From NCBI GenBank assembly GCA_012729475.1, contig JAAYDB010000016.1:27933-91932 (forward strand): a stretch of 64,000 bases of DNA. Reading direction: 5' to 3'. The number at the start of each line of letters is the position of its first letter. Positions within the stretch are counted from its first letter, which is position 1. A program made the position numbers and the translations under genes. Source of the DNA: Bacteroidota bacterium. GTDB taxonomy: Bacteria; Bacteroidota; Bacteroidia; Bacteroidales; VadinHA17. This document shows, piece by piece, positions 25,215-33,867 of the stretch. The notes beneath the pieces were generated by a model. It had not been told where the DNA came from and searched no databases. It worked only from the letters and a program-made list of their open reading frames with translations.

Positions 25215-26525
25215 ATGAAAAAGATATTACTGATAGTTATACTGGCATTATTTTTCAATTATAACCCCGGAGCTGTGGAGGTGGAGAATGTTATAGCGGA
25301 TAAGCTCAGACCTGGGAATGTCAGACTTACCAATGACAATTCAACTTCAGAGTCCTATGAGGCAGCAGAACGAATTATCAGGGCATTTATGCGAAAGTGG
25401 TGCATTGAAGGAGCTTCTGTGGCAATAGCAAAAGAAGGACAGCTTTTATATGCGAAGGGATTTGGATACGTGGATACACTCACAAAAGAAGAAGTTCAGC
25501 CATATCATAAATTTCGTACTGCCAGCATCTCAAAGCTGGTGACAGCCATCGCTGTCATGAAGCTTGCAGAGGAAGGAAAACTATCTCTGAATGACAAAGT
25601 ATTTGGACAGGAAGGAATACTGAATGATCCATATTTCAGTAATCCCCGTGATAAGCGGGCATATGATATTACAGTTGCTCATCTCCTCAGTCATAAAGGC
25701 GGTTGGTCCATGAGATGGGGTGACCATATGTTTATGCCTCTTACTATTGCAGACAGGATGGGATTAAAGCCACCTGTCGCTACTGAAAATATTGTCCGTT
25801 ATGCGCTTGACAGAAGGTTGCACTACACCCCGGGAAAGGGAAAAGTGTACTCTAATCTGGGGTACAGTATCCTCGGCCTTGTTATAGAAAAAATATCAGG
25901 AATGCCCTATGAGCAATATTGTCAACAAGCATTTCTCGAACCCCTGGGGATATATGATATGAGAATGGCCAGAAACATGCCATCAGAAAAGGCTCCCTTT
26001 GAAGTTACTTATTATGAACCATCGGATATAATACCTAAGCTTTGTATCTATGGAACCAATGAATTGGTTTCTCCATGTTACGGAGGTAATGATATTGAAG
26101 CACTGGGAGCGGCCGGAGCTTGGCTTGCAACTGCTCCTGACCTTATACGGCTTGTGCTTGCAGTTGATGGCTTTGACTCTCATGAGGATATCCTGGATAA
26201 TCAGAGCATAGATTTTATGACTGATAATTCAAACGGATTTGCTCCTGTAGGATGGAAAACAACATTTACCAACGGAACATGGTGGAGAACAGGATCCTAT
26301 CCGGGATCGGCCGGCATGCTTAAGAGGATGCCTGACGGTACTATATGGGCTGTCCTGCTGAATACCAGTGCATGGAACGGACCGGAAATTCATTCCTTCG
26401 TAAATATGATGATGGCAAGGGTAGTATCTCAGATAAGACAATGGCCTGAAGAAGACCTTTTTAATTATGCTCTCCCTGTTCCACTCTATACAAATCTGGA
26501 CAATCTCCATTACAACAGTAATTGA
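25215..26525 (+). CDS. Beta-lactamase-family serine hydrolase (class C / PBP4*-like), exported
   Basis: The 436-residue protein has a signal peptide (MKKILLIVILALFF) and a beta-lactamase/transpeptidase fold. The catalytic SxxK is S104-I-S-K107, the second motif is Y212-S-N214, and the late GSAGM segment replaces the KTG motif. Such proteins act in the periplasm as D-aminopeptidases, esterases or peptidoglycan-linked hydrolases, and rarely as true beta-lactamases. I start it at the ATG 25215; a TTG three codons before is less likely. Its stop (26523-26525) directly abuts the next ATG, so the SRAP gene is translationally coupled. Confidence 0.85.
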   Translation: MKKILLIVILALFFNYNPGAVEVENVIADKLRPGNVRLTNDNSTSESYEAAERIIRAFMRKWCIEGASVAIAKEGQLLYAKGFGYVDTLTKEEVQPYHKFRTASISKLVTAIAVMKLAEEGKLSLNDKVFGQEGILNDPYFSNPRDKRAYDITVAHLLSHKGGWSMRWGDHMFMPLTIADRMGLKPPVATENIVRYALDRRLHYTPGKGKVYSNLGYSILGLVIEKISGMPYEQYCQQAFLEPLGIYDMRMARNMPSEKAPFEVTYYEPSDIIPKLCIYGTNELVSPCYGGNDIEALGAAGAWLATAPDLIRLVLAVDGFDSHEDILDNQSIDFMTDNSNGFAPVGWKTTFTNGTWWRTGSYPGSAGMLKRMPDGTIWAVLLNTSAWNGPEIHSFVNMMMARVVSQIRQWPEEDLFNYALPVPLYTNLDNLHYNSN

Positions 26526-27251
26526 ATGTGCTTCTCCGTAAATGTAAATCTTGTTAAAGAAGAACTTGAAAACAGATACGGGGTAAATTTTCCCGATAAA
26601 TATCGCTATGAGCCCAGTTACTATTACCATGCATTCAGCTTGCCTGAACTACCTGCAATATGTTCAGATAATCCACAAACAATACGTCTTTTAAAATGGG
26701 GTTTAATACCATCCTGGATAAAATCAGAAGAACAGGCTGGAGAAATAAGACTTAAAACATTCAACGCCAGGGCAGAGAGTATCGGCCAAAAGGCTTCTTT
26801 CTCTCCATCATTCAAATCAAAACGATGCCTTGTTCCCGTTAAAGGTTTTTATGAGTGGCAACATTCAGATAAGTTAAAAATACCTTGGTATGTGACTTAT
26901 ACCGAAAGTGATATATTTTCTCTTGCAGGCCTGTTCAGTGAATGGTCTGATTCCCGTACGGGAGAACTAGTGAGCACATTTACCATTATCACTACTGAAG
27001 CTAATGAGTTAATGGCCTGTATTCATAACTCAAAAAAAAGAATGCCAGTGATCCTGAATTGTCAGGATGAATTTAAATGGCTCGATCTTTCAGTTCAGCA
27101 GGAGGATGCTTTGTCAATACTGAAAGCATGTCCTTCAGAATTACTAAAAGCTCATACTATCGGGCCACTTATAAAAGACAGATCAGCCAATAAAAACACT
27201 CCTGAAATTATCAGGGAGTACTCATGGGAAAATAATAATACCCTTTTCTGA
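26526..27251 (+). CDS. yedK: SRAP-domain protein (YedK/HMCES family), abasic-site DNA-protein crosslinking
   Basis: This 241-residue protein starts MCFSV; C2 becomes the N-terminal nucleophile after Met removal and bonds covalently to abasic sites in single-stranded DNA. FNARAESI, GFYEWQH and the active-site His in HNSKKRMPVIL are diagnostic of the family. Its start codon immediately follows the serine-hydrolase stop with no gap. It is one of two DNA-damage genes in the window along with dinB, although they are 20 kb apart. Confidence 0.93.
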   Translation: MCFSVNVNLVKEELENRYGVNFPDKYRYEPSYYYHAFSLPELPAICSDNPQTIRLLKWGLIPSWIKSEEQAGEIRLKTFNARAESIGQKASFSPSFKSKRCLVPVKGFYEWQHSDKLKIPWYVTYTESDIFSLAGLFSEWSDSRTGELVSTFTIITTEANELMACIHNSKKRMPVILNCQDEFKWLDLSVQQEDALSILKACPSELLKAHTIGPLIKDRSANKNTPEIIREYSWENNNTLF

Positions 27252-27900
27252 ACAGCCGTAATAACATTATCCCCTGATCCATCAAATAGTTATCAAAACA
27301 GGAGATAACTAATGCATATTCATTTATCAATTAAAACTATATACTGTCACAAATAATTATTTTTTGTCTTCTCTAAATGCTCCTGTTTTGTGCGGTTTTT
27401 AGGCCTCCAAAATGCCAACCAATTGATTTATAAATAAAAGGGTAATTTTTTCTTGTAAATTTGGGTGTCTTTAGCACAAAACAGCACAGAAAGTTCTTCA
27501 GCCCGAGGGCTGGACTTCCAATAGTACATGTTCCACCGGGGCAGTGGCAATAAACCCGTTTCAACCCCCTTCAACTTCTTCAACTTTTTCAACCGGGGAA
27601 AAGCTACCGTCAGTCAGGATGTCATTTTGAAGTAAACCCCTCCAGGGTTTTTGTTATGATGTAATGCACCTTTCCCGGGGTGGAACCCGGGCTACTGGAT
27701 GTTGACACCTCCGGTGTCATGGAAAAAAAGAATCAATGTTTTGCACAGCGTTAAATTCCGGGAATAATTATATAAAATTTATTTTGGGTGTCTTTCGCAC
27801 AAAACAGGAATATTTGTTCTGCTGTTTTTCAACCGGGTTTATGAAAAAAAAAGAAGGTGACCTGAGTAGACACCTTCTTTTAAATAAATCATGCACAGGT
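27252..27900. repeat. Repeat-dense gene-free island
   Basis: In 649 bases without a credible gene I find several repeats. A 25-mer, TTTGGGTGTCTTT-A/C-GCACAAAACAG, occurs twice (27460-27484 and 27783-27807, one mismatch). TCCTGTTTTGTGCG (27381-27394) is the perfect complement of 27796-27809, so a 429-base segment has 14-bp terminal inverted repeats. TTTTTCAACCGGG occurs at 27585-27597 and 27825-27837. GC-rich palindromes are CAGCCC-GA-GGGCTG (27499-27512), CCCGGG pairs near 27674-27691 and TGACACC-TCC-GGTGTCA (27703-27719). TTCAAC is repeated four times around 27559-27593. This looks like a nest of REP- or MITE-like elements. Confidence 0.65.
27849..27881 (-). terminator. Rho-independent terminator of the peroxiredoxin gene
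   Basis: An 11-bp stem (27849-27859 with 27871-27881) with an 11-base loop lies 20 bases past the peroxiredoxin stop. On the minus strand it is followed by a run of T, the classic terminator layout. Confidence 0.8.
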
Positions 27901-28608
27901 TTATTTTTTTGTGACAGCTTTCAGGACTTTTTCCTTATCAAGCTTTTTAGTACAGAAAAACCAGTCATAGCATGTCATCTCCTCCTTACTTTCCATCCTT
28001 TGTTTTGCAACTCCACATGATCCGGCTGTAGGGACAATTACATCATCGCCAGGTCTCCAGTCGGCAGGCAGAGCAACAGAGAATTCATCAGCAGTCTGTA
28101 ATCCGATAAGAACCCTGTATAGTTCATCGAAATTACGACCCAGGCTTAATGGGTAATAAATAATTGTACGGATAAGGCCTTTCGGATCGATAAAGAAAAC
28201 AGCTCTTACTGCTTTTGTAGAGCTCTCTCCAGGTTGCATCATTCCGTATTTATTAGCCACCTCCATTGTAATATCTTCAATAAGGGGGAAAGTGACTTCT
28301 ACATCCTTCATGCCTTTATACTGTATCTTTTCCTTGATGGTACGCAGCCATGCAATATGGCTGTAAAGGCCATCTACAGATAATCCTATAAGTTTGCAGT
28401 TTGCCTGGTTAAACTGTTTTTCCATGGTAGCAAATGTCATGAATTCTGATGTACAGACAGGAGTAAAATCAGCAGGATGACTGAACAGAATTACCCAGCT
28501 TCCTTTGTAGTCAGCAGGGAAATTAATATCACCCTGTGTTGTAACGGCCTTGAAATCGGGAGCTTTATCTCCGATGCGTGGCATTGAAAAAGTTTTGTTT
28601 TCTTCCAT
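27901..28608 (-). CDS. Peroxiredoxin of the Prx6/archaeal type
   Basis: The 235-residue thiol peroxidase reduces H2O2 and alkyl hydroperoxides. The peroxidatic Cys is C52 in PADFTPVCTSEF. The long C-terminal arm carries C198 and a pair, C213 and C219, six apart, which recalls the Aeropyrum thioredoxin peroxidase (C207/C213), so C-terminal Cys may resolve the sulfenate. The length suits this subgroup rather than the ~190-residue AhpC. A 7-1-7 palindrome like a PerR box is 13 bases upstream, and the gene lies just after the dps-like/fur operon, so peroxide-responsive control is likely. Confidence 0.92.
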   Translation of the reverse strand: MEENKTFSMPRIGDKAPDFKAVTTQGDINFPADYKGSWVILFSHPADFTPVCTSEFMTFATMEKQFNQANCKLIGLSVDGLYSHIAWLRTIKEKIQYKGMKDVEVTFPLIEDITMEVANKYGMMQPGESSTKAVRAVFFIDPKGLIRTIIYYPLSLGRNFDELYRVLIGLQTADEFSVALPADWRPGDDVIVPTAGSCGVAKQRMESKEEMTCYDWFFCTKKLDKEKVLKAVTKK

Positions 28609-28620
28609 TTTTATTTAGTT

Positions 28621-28635
28621 TTAATTAGTAATTAA
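28621..28635. promoter_or_regulatory. Candidate PerR-type operator before the peroxiredoxin gene
   Basis: TTAATTA-G-TAATTAA is a perfect 7-1-7 palindrome, the architecture of PerR/Fur boxes (known PerR consensus TTATAATnATTATAA), located between 13 and 27 bases upstream of the ATG. The base match to the consensus is partial. A Fur/PerR gene is 1.2 kb away. Confidence 0.45.
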
Positions 28636-28847
28636 CTCTTCAATCAATACTCACCAGTCGTCAGTTACTCATTAATAATTGGTAATGAATAGAGGTTATT
28701 CTGTCTTTTTGGTGACCGGGAAAGACTTAGTTTTTGATCATTCGTCTATGACTGTCCGACGCTTAACCCTTGCGCCATAATATAACAACTGAAGCAGTGG
28801 AAAGGTTCTGGAACCTGTCCATTTCTGATCAATCAAAAATTTCCTGG

Positions 28848-29348
28848 TTATTTTCTCCTGATAAGCATAAGATCAAGATCCTCTTTGAGAGCAACCAGAT
28901 CTTCCTCATGTTCAATTTCATCAGTGAGTATTTTTAACACTGTATTGTAGGTAACAGGGTCAGCTTCTCTTGTAATGTCCAGTAATTTATTATATGTACG
29001 TATTGCACACTGTTCTCCTTTAATATTCTGCTCGAGTATTATTTCAACATAAGGGTCTGATGGTGCATCATATCCGCAGTTTGTTAATTTGGACCATTCA
29101 TCAGGTGAGAGGATAGGGGTACCTCCCAGTTGAACTATTCTTTCAGCAAGCAGTTCAGCATGAGACAGTTCCTCAGTGGCATGCAGTATGAGTTCGCTTG
29201 TAACGGCATCTTTCATAGGGCCCTTGACCACTTTTGCTCCTGTCCAGTACTGATAATAAGCAAGCCATTCGTCTGCCAGTGCTTTGTTAAGGAGGTTGAT
29301 CAGCTCATCAACATCCATTTTAACTATTGATCTACCGATTTCTGCCAT
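28848..29348 (-). CDS. Ferritin-like (Dps-like/bacterioferritin-related) protein
   Basis: This 166-residue four-helix-bundle protein has ferroxidase-type ligands: E in LADEWLAYYQYW (helix 1), ExxH in ATEELSHAE (helix 2), E in NIKGEQCAIRTY (helix 3) and ExxH in TDEIEHEED (helix 4). These match the Dps-like (DpsL) group, whose di-iron site is bacterioferritin-like. It would oxidise Fe(II) with peroxide and store or sequester iron, protecting DNA. It is the third gene of a fur - DUF454 - ferritin run, with a PerR-like box overlapping the stop of the gene before it. Confidence 0.88.
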   Translation of the reverse strand: MAEIGRSIVKMDVDELINLLNKALADEWLAYYQYWTGAKVVKGPMKDAVTSELILHATEELSHAELLAERIVQLGGTPILSPDEWSKLTNCGYDAPSDPYVEIILEQNIKGEQCAIRTYNKLLDITREADPVTYNTVLKILTDEIEHEEDLVALKEDLDLMLIRRK

Positions 29349-29385
29349 AATAGAATAATTTTTAAGTTAATACTATCTATATTAT

Positions 29386-29402
29386 TTATAATGATTTATA
29401 AT
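29386..29402. promoter_or_regulatory. Candidate PerR-type operator before the ferritin-like gene
   Basis: TTATAATGATTTATAAT differs from the PerR consensus TTATAATnATTATAA by one inserted T. It overlaps the stop codon of the DUF454 gene and lies about 40 bases before the ferritin-like start. Confidence 0.35.
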
Positions 29403-29817
29403 TATCTGTGAAACCTGATATCTGTCTGGTTTTATTTATATCTGTTTGAGTATTTCTTTTAAATTGTCTGAAGATGAGCCGTCCTTTGAAAAAAGAGCCG
29501 GCTATACCTGCAGCAATAAGAATAGTTTTAAGGAAAAGGTTTTCTGTAATGAAGAAGAAGGTTAACAGAATAGTGACCCACATAATGATTATCGCAGCCG
29601 TTAACATATAGGGGTTATAATTTCCTTTGGTATTATACAGATATTTTCGGATCACCGGATGTGATGACATTTTTTCATAGAGACGGGGAGAACTCTTCAC
29701 GTAAAGGCCTGCAGCAAGGATAAAGAAAGGGGTAGAAGGCAGTACCGGAAGGAAAATTCCTGTTATCCCTAATGTCATGGCAAGTGTACCTGTCAATATA
29801 AAAAGAGGTTTCATCAT
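29386..29817 (-). CDS. DUF454 (YbaN-like) small membrane protein
   Basis: The 143-residue protein has an N-terminal TGTLAMTLGITGIFLPVLPSTPFFILAAGLYVKSSPRLYEKM that is characteristic of the YbaN/DUF454 family, with about four hydrophobic segments in two hairpins (residues 5-40 and 75-110). The function is unknown; in many bacteria the gene lies beside haem or iron genes. Here it is between fur and a ferritin-like gene (8 bases after fur), which suggests an iron- or peroxide-linked role by association only. Confidence 0.83.
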   Translation of the reverse strand: MMKPLFILTGTLAMTLGITGIFLPVLPSTPFFILAAGLYVKSSPRLYEKMSSHPVIRKYLYNTKGNYNPYMLTAAIIIMWVTILLTFFFITENLFLKTILIAAGIAGSFFKGRLIFRQFKRNTQTDINKTRQISGFTDNYKSL

Positions 29818-29825
29818 TTTCTTAT

Positions 29826-30251
29826 TTACTTATTTTCATTGATGAATTCTCCGATTATCTGAAGCTGTATATCTTTTATTCTGAAATTGGGAATGGTCTT
29901 CTTAGCGAGGTGTGATGAGATGAGTTCTTCGAGTTCTTTGTCATAATAATCTTCAATTAGTTCTTTCTCCGGGCAATACAGGTGATGGTGGTTTTCTGTC
30001 ACGAAGTCATATCTCATCTGGTTGTTATCTGTCTGTACTTTTTTAATGATTCCTTTATCAACAAAGACATCGAGTATTTTATATACTGTAGCCAGAGGTA
30101 TGTGGGGGAAATTCATTCTGAGGTATTCTGCGATATTCTCAGCACTGGGATGATTGTCCAGTCCCATCAGCACCTCGAGTACGGCAGTTCGTTGTGGTGT
30201 GATTTTCAAGTTGTTATCAGATAGTATCTTTATAACTGTTTTGTTTGCCAT
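29826..30251 (-). CDS. perR: Fur-family regulator, probably PerR
   Basis: The 141-residue protein has a winged-helix domain (ITPQRTAVLEVL...HPSAENIAEYLR...ATVYKILDVFVDKGII, residues about 17-75) and a dimerisation domain with the His-rich metal site ENHHHLYC. Only one Cys is seen in the positions where Fur and PerR usually have two CxxC pairs, so the structural zinc site is absent, as in some PerR or Irr-type members. The downstream ferritin-like gene and nearby peroxiredoxin favour a peroxide sensor over an iron-uptake Fur. It has its own promoter upstream. Confidence 0.85.
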   Translation of the reverse strand: MANKTVIKILSDNNLKITPQRTAVLEVLMGLDNHPSAENIAEYLRMNFPHIPLATVYKILDVFVDKGIIKKVQTDNNQMRYDFVTENHHHLYCPEKELIEDYYDKELEELISSHLAKKTIPNFRIKDIQLQIIGEFINENK

Positions 30252-30580
30252 CAGATAAAAAATAAGGAGTGTCTATTTCAAATATATCAAAAAAATATGA
30301 AAAGCATCAACTTTGTTGAAGTACACTTTTATCAAAGATAATAATTCTCATCAGATAAAAAATATTAAATAATAAATAAAAGCTAAGGAGGATAAATATC
30401 AACAGAGAAGAAGAATCGGAAAATAACTAAGGGTGAAAATCATTTTGCAGTAACAGCTGATATCATGAGCGACAGAACTGTAAGGGGTGACAAGGCATTG
30501 ACAAAAACAGGCATTTTTCTTTTATGACAAAGTACTGTTTATAAGTCAGATGAAATGGATTGATAGTAAGGTGCGGCTAT
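30252..30580. other. Intergenic region upstream of the fur/perR operon
   Basis: This 329-base stretch lies between the end of qmoC and the start of perR, both on the minus strand. It contains the perR promoter at its left end. A Fur-box-like GATAATAATTCTCATC is near 30338. I see no gene and no clear terminator for the qmo operon. Confidence 0.5.
30279..30310 (-). promoter_or_regulatory. Bacteroidetes-type promoter of the perR operon
   Basis: On the minus strand, TTG (30308-30310) and TATATTTG (30279-30286) are 21 bases apart, the spacing expected for -33 and -7 boxes. The -7 box ends 28 bases before the perR ATG. Confidence 0.6.
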
Positions 30581-31624
30581 TCAGCTTATTACCCTGTGAA
30601 AATACATTGCAAACGACCTGTAAAGAAAATGGGTCCATTTGCCAAAAGGAACAATTATCAGAGCCCATTGAGCCAGGATGATGAGATGTACAAGATATAG
30701 CCATTTATTGTTTTCGAGTAAGCCGGTATCGATGAAAAGTCTGACAATGAATGCCGACAAACCCATGGCTGTAAGCCATATAATGAACAGCCAGTCTGAT
30801 GGTTGTGAATACTTGCTTATCTCATCCTTTTTTCTTATCCGGTCATAAACGAAAATCAGTGTTACAGTGAATACGATAATACTTACAATATATCCCATTA
30901 CAATGACAAACACACTGTCGCTGGAGAACCAGTTAAGAAATACAGTAGTGAACAATAAGCCAAGGTAGCCTAATACAAGTATAAAATGTTCAAACCATCT
31001 GAGCTCATTGTCATCACAACCCAGAGCCCTTTTTTGTGTGAACATATGGACTATCAGATCCCAGAGAGCTTTTAAATAATTGATTACAGGCACTTGTATC
31101 CGGGGCTTCAGTATAATGAACCACCACATCCGGATCAGATTGGGAAGAAGGATGATTGAAAAAACTCCCACAATAGCAATTATCTCAAAGGTATGTCCGG
31201 TGTGCATTATGCGGCTGAGATCAAAATCAACTGAAAATGAATAAAATAATACTACTGCAGCAATGAGGATCATCCCTGCTGTTGTGGCAGGAAGCGATTT
31301 GTACAACAGTCCGGACAGCCCGGTCCAGTCATATACAGAAATAAGCCACCTCCTCAGCGACATCATTAATTCTCCGGGGTTGGCGTTCTGCGGGCAGTAT
31401 GTAGTGCATTGCCCGCAATAATAGCAAAGCCAGGGCTTCAGGGATCCTTTTAGATCATCTTCAAGTCCAAGTACACTGAATCTCTGCATTTCACGAGGGA
31501 AGGAATCTTCTTCTGTTGAAAGGGTACATACTGCTGTGCATGTACCACAGTTATAACAGGCATTGAAATCGAAAGCACCATATTTTGACAAATCTTTTCC
31601 GAAATCAGTATTTATTGCAGTCAT
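30581..31624 (-). CDS. qmoC: QmoC-like membrane subunit: HdrC ferredoxin fused to cytochrome b domain
   Basis: The 347-residue protein begins with an HdrC-type ferredoxin domain binding two [4Fe-4S] clusters (C23, C26, C29, C33 and C67, C70, C73, C77). About six membrane helices of the HdrE/NarI cytochrome b type follow, with candidate haem His residues in the membrane part. This fusion is the hallmark of QmoC, which joins a soluble flavoprotein pair to the menaquinone pool. In sulfate reducers QmoABC serves APS reductase, which is not present here. It overlaps the small wHTH gene upstream by one base (TAATG). Confidence 0.88.
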   Translation of the reverse strand: MTAINTDFGKDLSKYGAFDFNACYNCGTCTAVCTLSTEEDSFPREMQRFSVLGLEDDLKGSLKPWLCYYCGQCTTYCPQNANPGELMMSLRRWLISVYDWTGLSGLLYKSLPATTAGMILIAAVVLFYSFSVDFDLSRIMHTGHTFEIIAIVGVFSIILLPNLIRMWWFIILKPRIQVPVINYLKALWDLIVHMFTQKRALGCDDNELRWFEHFILVLGYLGLLFTTVFLNWFSSDSVFVIVMGYIVSIIVFTVTLIFVYDRIRKKDEISKYSQPSDWLFIIWLTAMGLSAFIVRLFIDTGLLENNKWLYLVHLIILAQWALIIVPFGKWTHFLYRSFAMYFHRVIS

Positions 31625-31902
31625 TAATCAGCCAGTTTATAAGTATAATATTCATCCATATCATCAACAGTGCCGGTTTTTACCAGACCATATTTCAACA
31701 TGGTCATGAGATAGAACACTACTTCATGGCCAGGTATGCCAAGTTCCTGTGACAATTGTGTTATTGTCATCTCTTTTTTTTGAAGCGCGTCCAGTATCAT
31801 TTTTTTAATTCTGATATACTTCTTCAGGTTTTCCTTTGCCTTTTCCGGGACCTCTCTTCTTTCTCTGAGATATTTAAATGTCTTTCCTTTTTCTGTTTCC
31901 AT
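31624..31902 (-). CDS. Small winged-helix protein between qmoB-like and qmoC-like genes
   Basis: The 92-residue protein has a charged N-terminal helix and then a compact helix-turn-helix (MILDALQKKEMTITQLSQELGIPGHEVVFYLMTMLKYGLVKTG), a likely winged helix. It has no metal-binding motif and no membrane segment. It sits inside the qmo-like operon, 33 bases after qmoB-like and overlapping qmoC by one base, so it is made together with the complex. It could be a regulator or an assembly/adaptor protein; such small wHTH proteins beside Hdr-type genes are familiar to me, but with no known function. Confidence 0.7.
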   Translation of the reverse strand: METEKGKTFKYLRERREVPEKAKENLKKYIRIKKMILDALQKKEMTITQLSQELGIPGHEVVFYLMTMLKYGLVKTGTVDDMDEYYTYKLAD

Positions 31903-31935
31903 AACTACTGCCGTTTGTTTTGTGTTTATTCAGTA

Positions 31936-33867
31936 TTATCCTTTACCGGCAAGTGAATCTATCATACTCTCAATCTCTTTGTCGGAATAAGAGATAAGGT
32001 TGATAGCATTAACAGGACATACCGGGAGACACATGCCACATCCTTTGCACACTGAGTTATTTATTGCAGCGACATCTTTATCTCCTTGTTTTACCATTCT
32101 TATTGCATCAAAGGGACATGCTTTTTCACATTCGCCGCACCAGGTACATTTATTTTTATCTATTTCGGCAATTATTGGTTCCAGTTCCAGTTCTCCCTTG
32201 TTTACAAGTGAAAAAGATTTAGTGGCTGCCGATAAACCTGAATTTAGTGATTCTGTCACATTTTTTGGTCCCTGGCATGTGCCAGCAATGGTTATCCCGT
32301 CAATAACGGTTTCAACCGGCCTCAGTTTCGGATGAATTTCATTGAAAAACCTGTCTCTTCCCCCCGGCAGTTTGAATATTTGTGAAATACTTGTATCTGA
32401 TCTGGGAACAATGCCTGTTACAAGCACTACTAGGTCCGGTTCAACTGATATTTCACGGTTGCCGGTAAGTATATCATTGATCTTAACACAAATTTTCCCG
32501 TTTTCTGTTGAAACCATTAAAGGGTTTTCTTCATAGGATTGCAAATAGATATCCCCGTCCTTTTGTGATTCATAGTACAAAAGTTCCTGTTTACCATAAG
32601 TTCTTATCCCTCTTGTGAAATGGAAATTCTTTACATTTTTGAAATTCTTTTTAACCTGAATGGAAGTATGGATGGCAGATGTGCAGCAATAGCGTGAACA
32701 GTATTTGTTTTCTCCTTCACTTTGCCGGCTGCCCACACAATAAATATATGCAATGCTTTTAATGGCTTTCCCGTTGAACAATAGGTCATTATGGCACAGG
32801 TCTATAAGTCTTTTAAACTGAGGAAGGGTTATGACATTATCAATTTCATTATATCCGAATTCTCCATCTTGTGGTATATAGGGATCGAAACCTGTTGCTA
32901 CCAGTATGGATCCTGCTTCTACTTCAATCACTTCTTCTTTCAACGAAAAATCGATGTTATCGCATACTTTTTCACATTCCCCGCATCTAGTACAGTTTTT
33001 TATATCGATAACAGGGTATTTAGGATACTGGCCCGGATTCTGATAAATTGCTTTTCTATTTGTAACATTGAAATTATACTCATCAGGAACTTCTACGGGA
33101 CAGACTGCGATGACTTTTTTCAGTTTATCATCATCGAAATGGTCTTTTATGTAACGGGGTTTTATTTTTACCTGAAGCCTGAAATTTCCTATACTACCTT
33201 TGTTTGAGATCACTTCGGCTCCCGTAAGTAAAGTAATATTCTTACTGTTATTGATCTCATTGTACAGTCTGCTTACAATTTCTCTTCCTGTCTGATCGCT
33301 TGTGAACAGTATATCCCATTGAGCTACACGTCCTCCTGTGAAATGATCTCTTTCGATAAGGGTAACGGGGCAGCCCATGTGTGCCAGTTCGATTGCAGCT
33401 CTCATGCCTGCAATACCTGCTCCGATTATTACCACTGCCTTTTTTGAAGGGATTTTTATAGGTTCAAGAGATTTCGAAAGCCGTACTTTTGCAACTGCTG
33501 CTTTAACAAGCTGTACAGCTTTTTCCGTAGCTCCTTCCTTGTCATCCGAATGTGCCCATGATCCCTGTTCTCTTATATTTGCATGGACATAATTATACTT
33601 GTTGAGTTGAGCTCTTTCTGTCACAGCCCTGAAAGTTATCAGATGAAGTTTGGGAGAGCATGAGGCTACAACGAGTCCGTCAAGATCATTGGTTTCTATA
33701 TCCTGGACCATTTCTTTCTGAGTGGCATCGCTGCAGGCGAACATTGTTGTTTTAGCGAGAAAGACTCCTTCTTCATTTTCGATAGCAGCTCTTACCTTTT
33801 CAACATCAATATAGTCGGAGATATTTCCTCCGCAATGACATATATATACTCCAAGCTTTTTCTTCAT
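31936..33867 (-). CDS. qmoB: HdrA/QmoB-like flavin iron-sulfur protein
   Basis: The 643-residue protein has an HdrA N-terminal domain with CHCGGN (C11, C13), ACSDATQ and SCSPKLH Cys motifs; an FAD domain with GAGIAGMRAA (residues about 147-156); an inserted ferredoxin-type CTRCGECEKVC (about 290-300); a Cys-rich CVGSRQ...CSRYCC; and two C-terminal ferredoxin clusters, CTWCGECEKACP and CKGCGMCLPVCP. The domain order is HdrA/QmoB. The MvhD domain that ends QmoB in sulfate reducers is absent and instead is encoded as a separate gene. It overlaps the qmoA-like gene by four bases (ATGA). Confidence 0.86.
   Translation of the reverse strand: MKKKLGVYICHCGGNISDYIDVEKVRAAIENEEGVFLAKTTMFACSDATQKEMVQDIETNDLDGLVVASCSPKLHLITFRAVTERAQLNKYNYVHANIREQGSWAHSDDKEGATEKAVQLVKAAVAKVRLSKSLEPIKIPSKKAVVIIGAGIAGMRAAIELAHMGCPVTLIERDHFTGGRVAQWDILFTSDQTGREIVSRLYNEINNSKNITLLTGAEVISNKGSIGNFRLQVKIKPRYIKDHFDDDKLKKVIAVCPVEVPDEYNFNVTNRKAIYQNPGQYPKYPVIDIKNCTRCGECEKVCDNIDFSLKEEVIEVEAGSILVATGFDPYIPQDGEFGYNEIDNVITLPQFKRLIDLCHNDLLFNGKAIKSIAYIYCVGSRQSEGENKYCSRYCCTSAIHTSIQVKKNFKNVKNFHFTRGIRTYGKQELLYYESQKDGDIYLQSYEENPLMVSTENGKICVKINDILTGNREISVEPDLVVLVTGIVPRSDTSISQIFKLPGGRDRFFNEIHPKLRPVETVIDGITIAGTCQGPKNVTESLNSGLSAATKSFSLVNKGELELEPIIAEIDKNKCTWCGECEKACPFDAIRMVKQGDKDVAAINNSVCKGCGMCLPVCPVNAINLISYSDKEIESMIDSLAGKG

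Noticed and set aside
25215..26525. A true beta-lactamase resistance gene
   Set aside because: Only SxxK and YxN are clear; the KTG motif is replaced, and the length and neighbour suit a housekeeping serine hydrolase.
27373..27564. A 63-codon open frame on the minus strand inside the repeat island
   Set aside because: It runs across palindromes and the 25-mer repeat, has an unlikely composition and no coding pattern.
27559..27593. Short TTCAAC repeats that could suggest a CRISPR or slippage array
   Set aside because: The units are six bases with irregular spacing and there are no spacers of equal length; it is a simple low-complexity run in a repeat-rich island.
28804..28815. GGTTCTGGAACC palindrome between the ferritin-like and peroxiredoxin genes
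   Set aside because: It is only a 5-2-5 palindrome, is followed by no T-run, and lies away from both starts; I could not give it a role.
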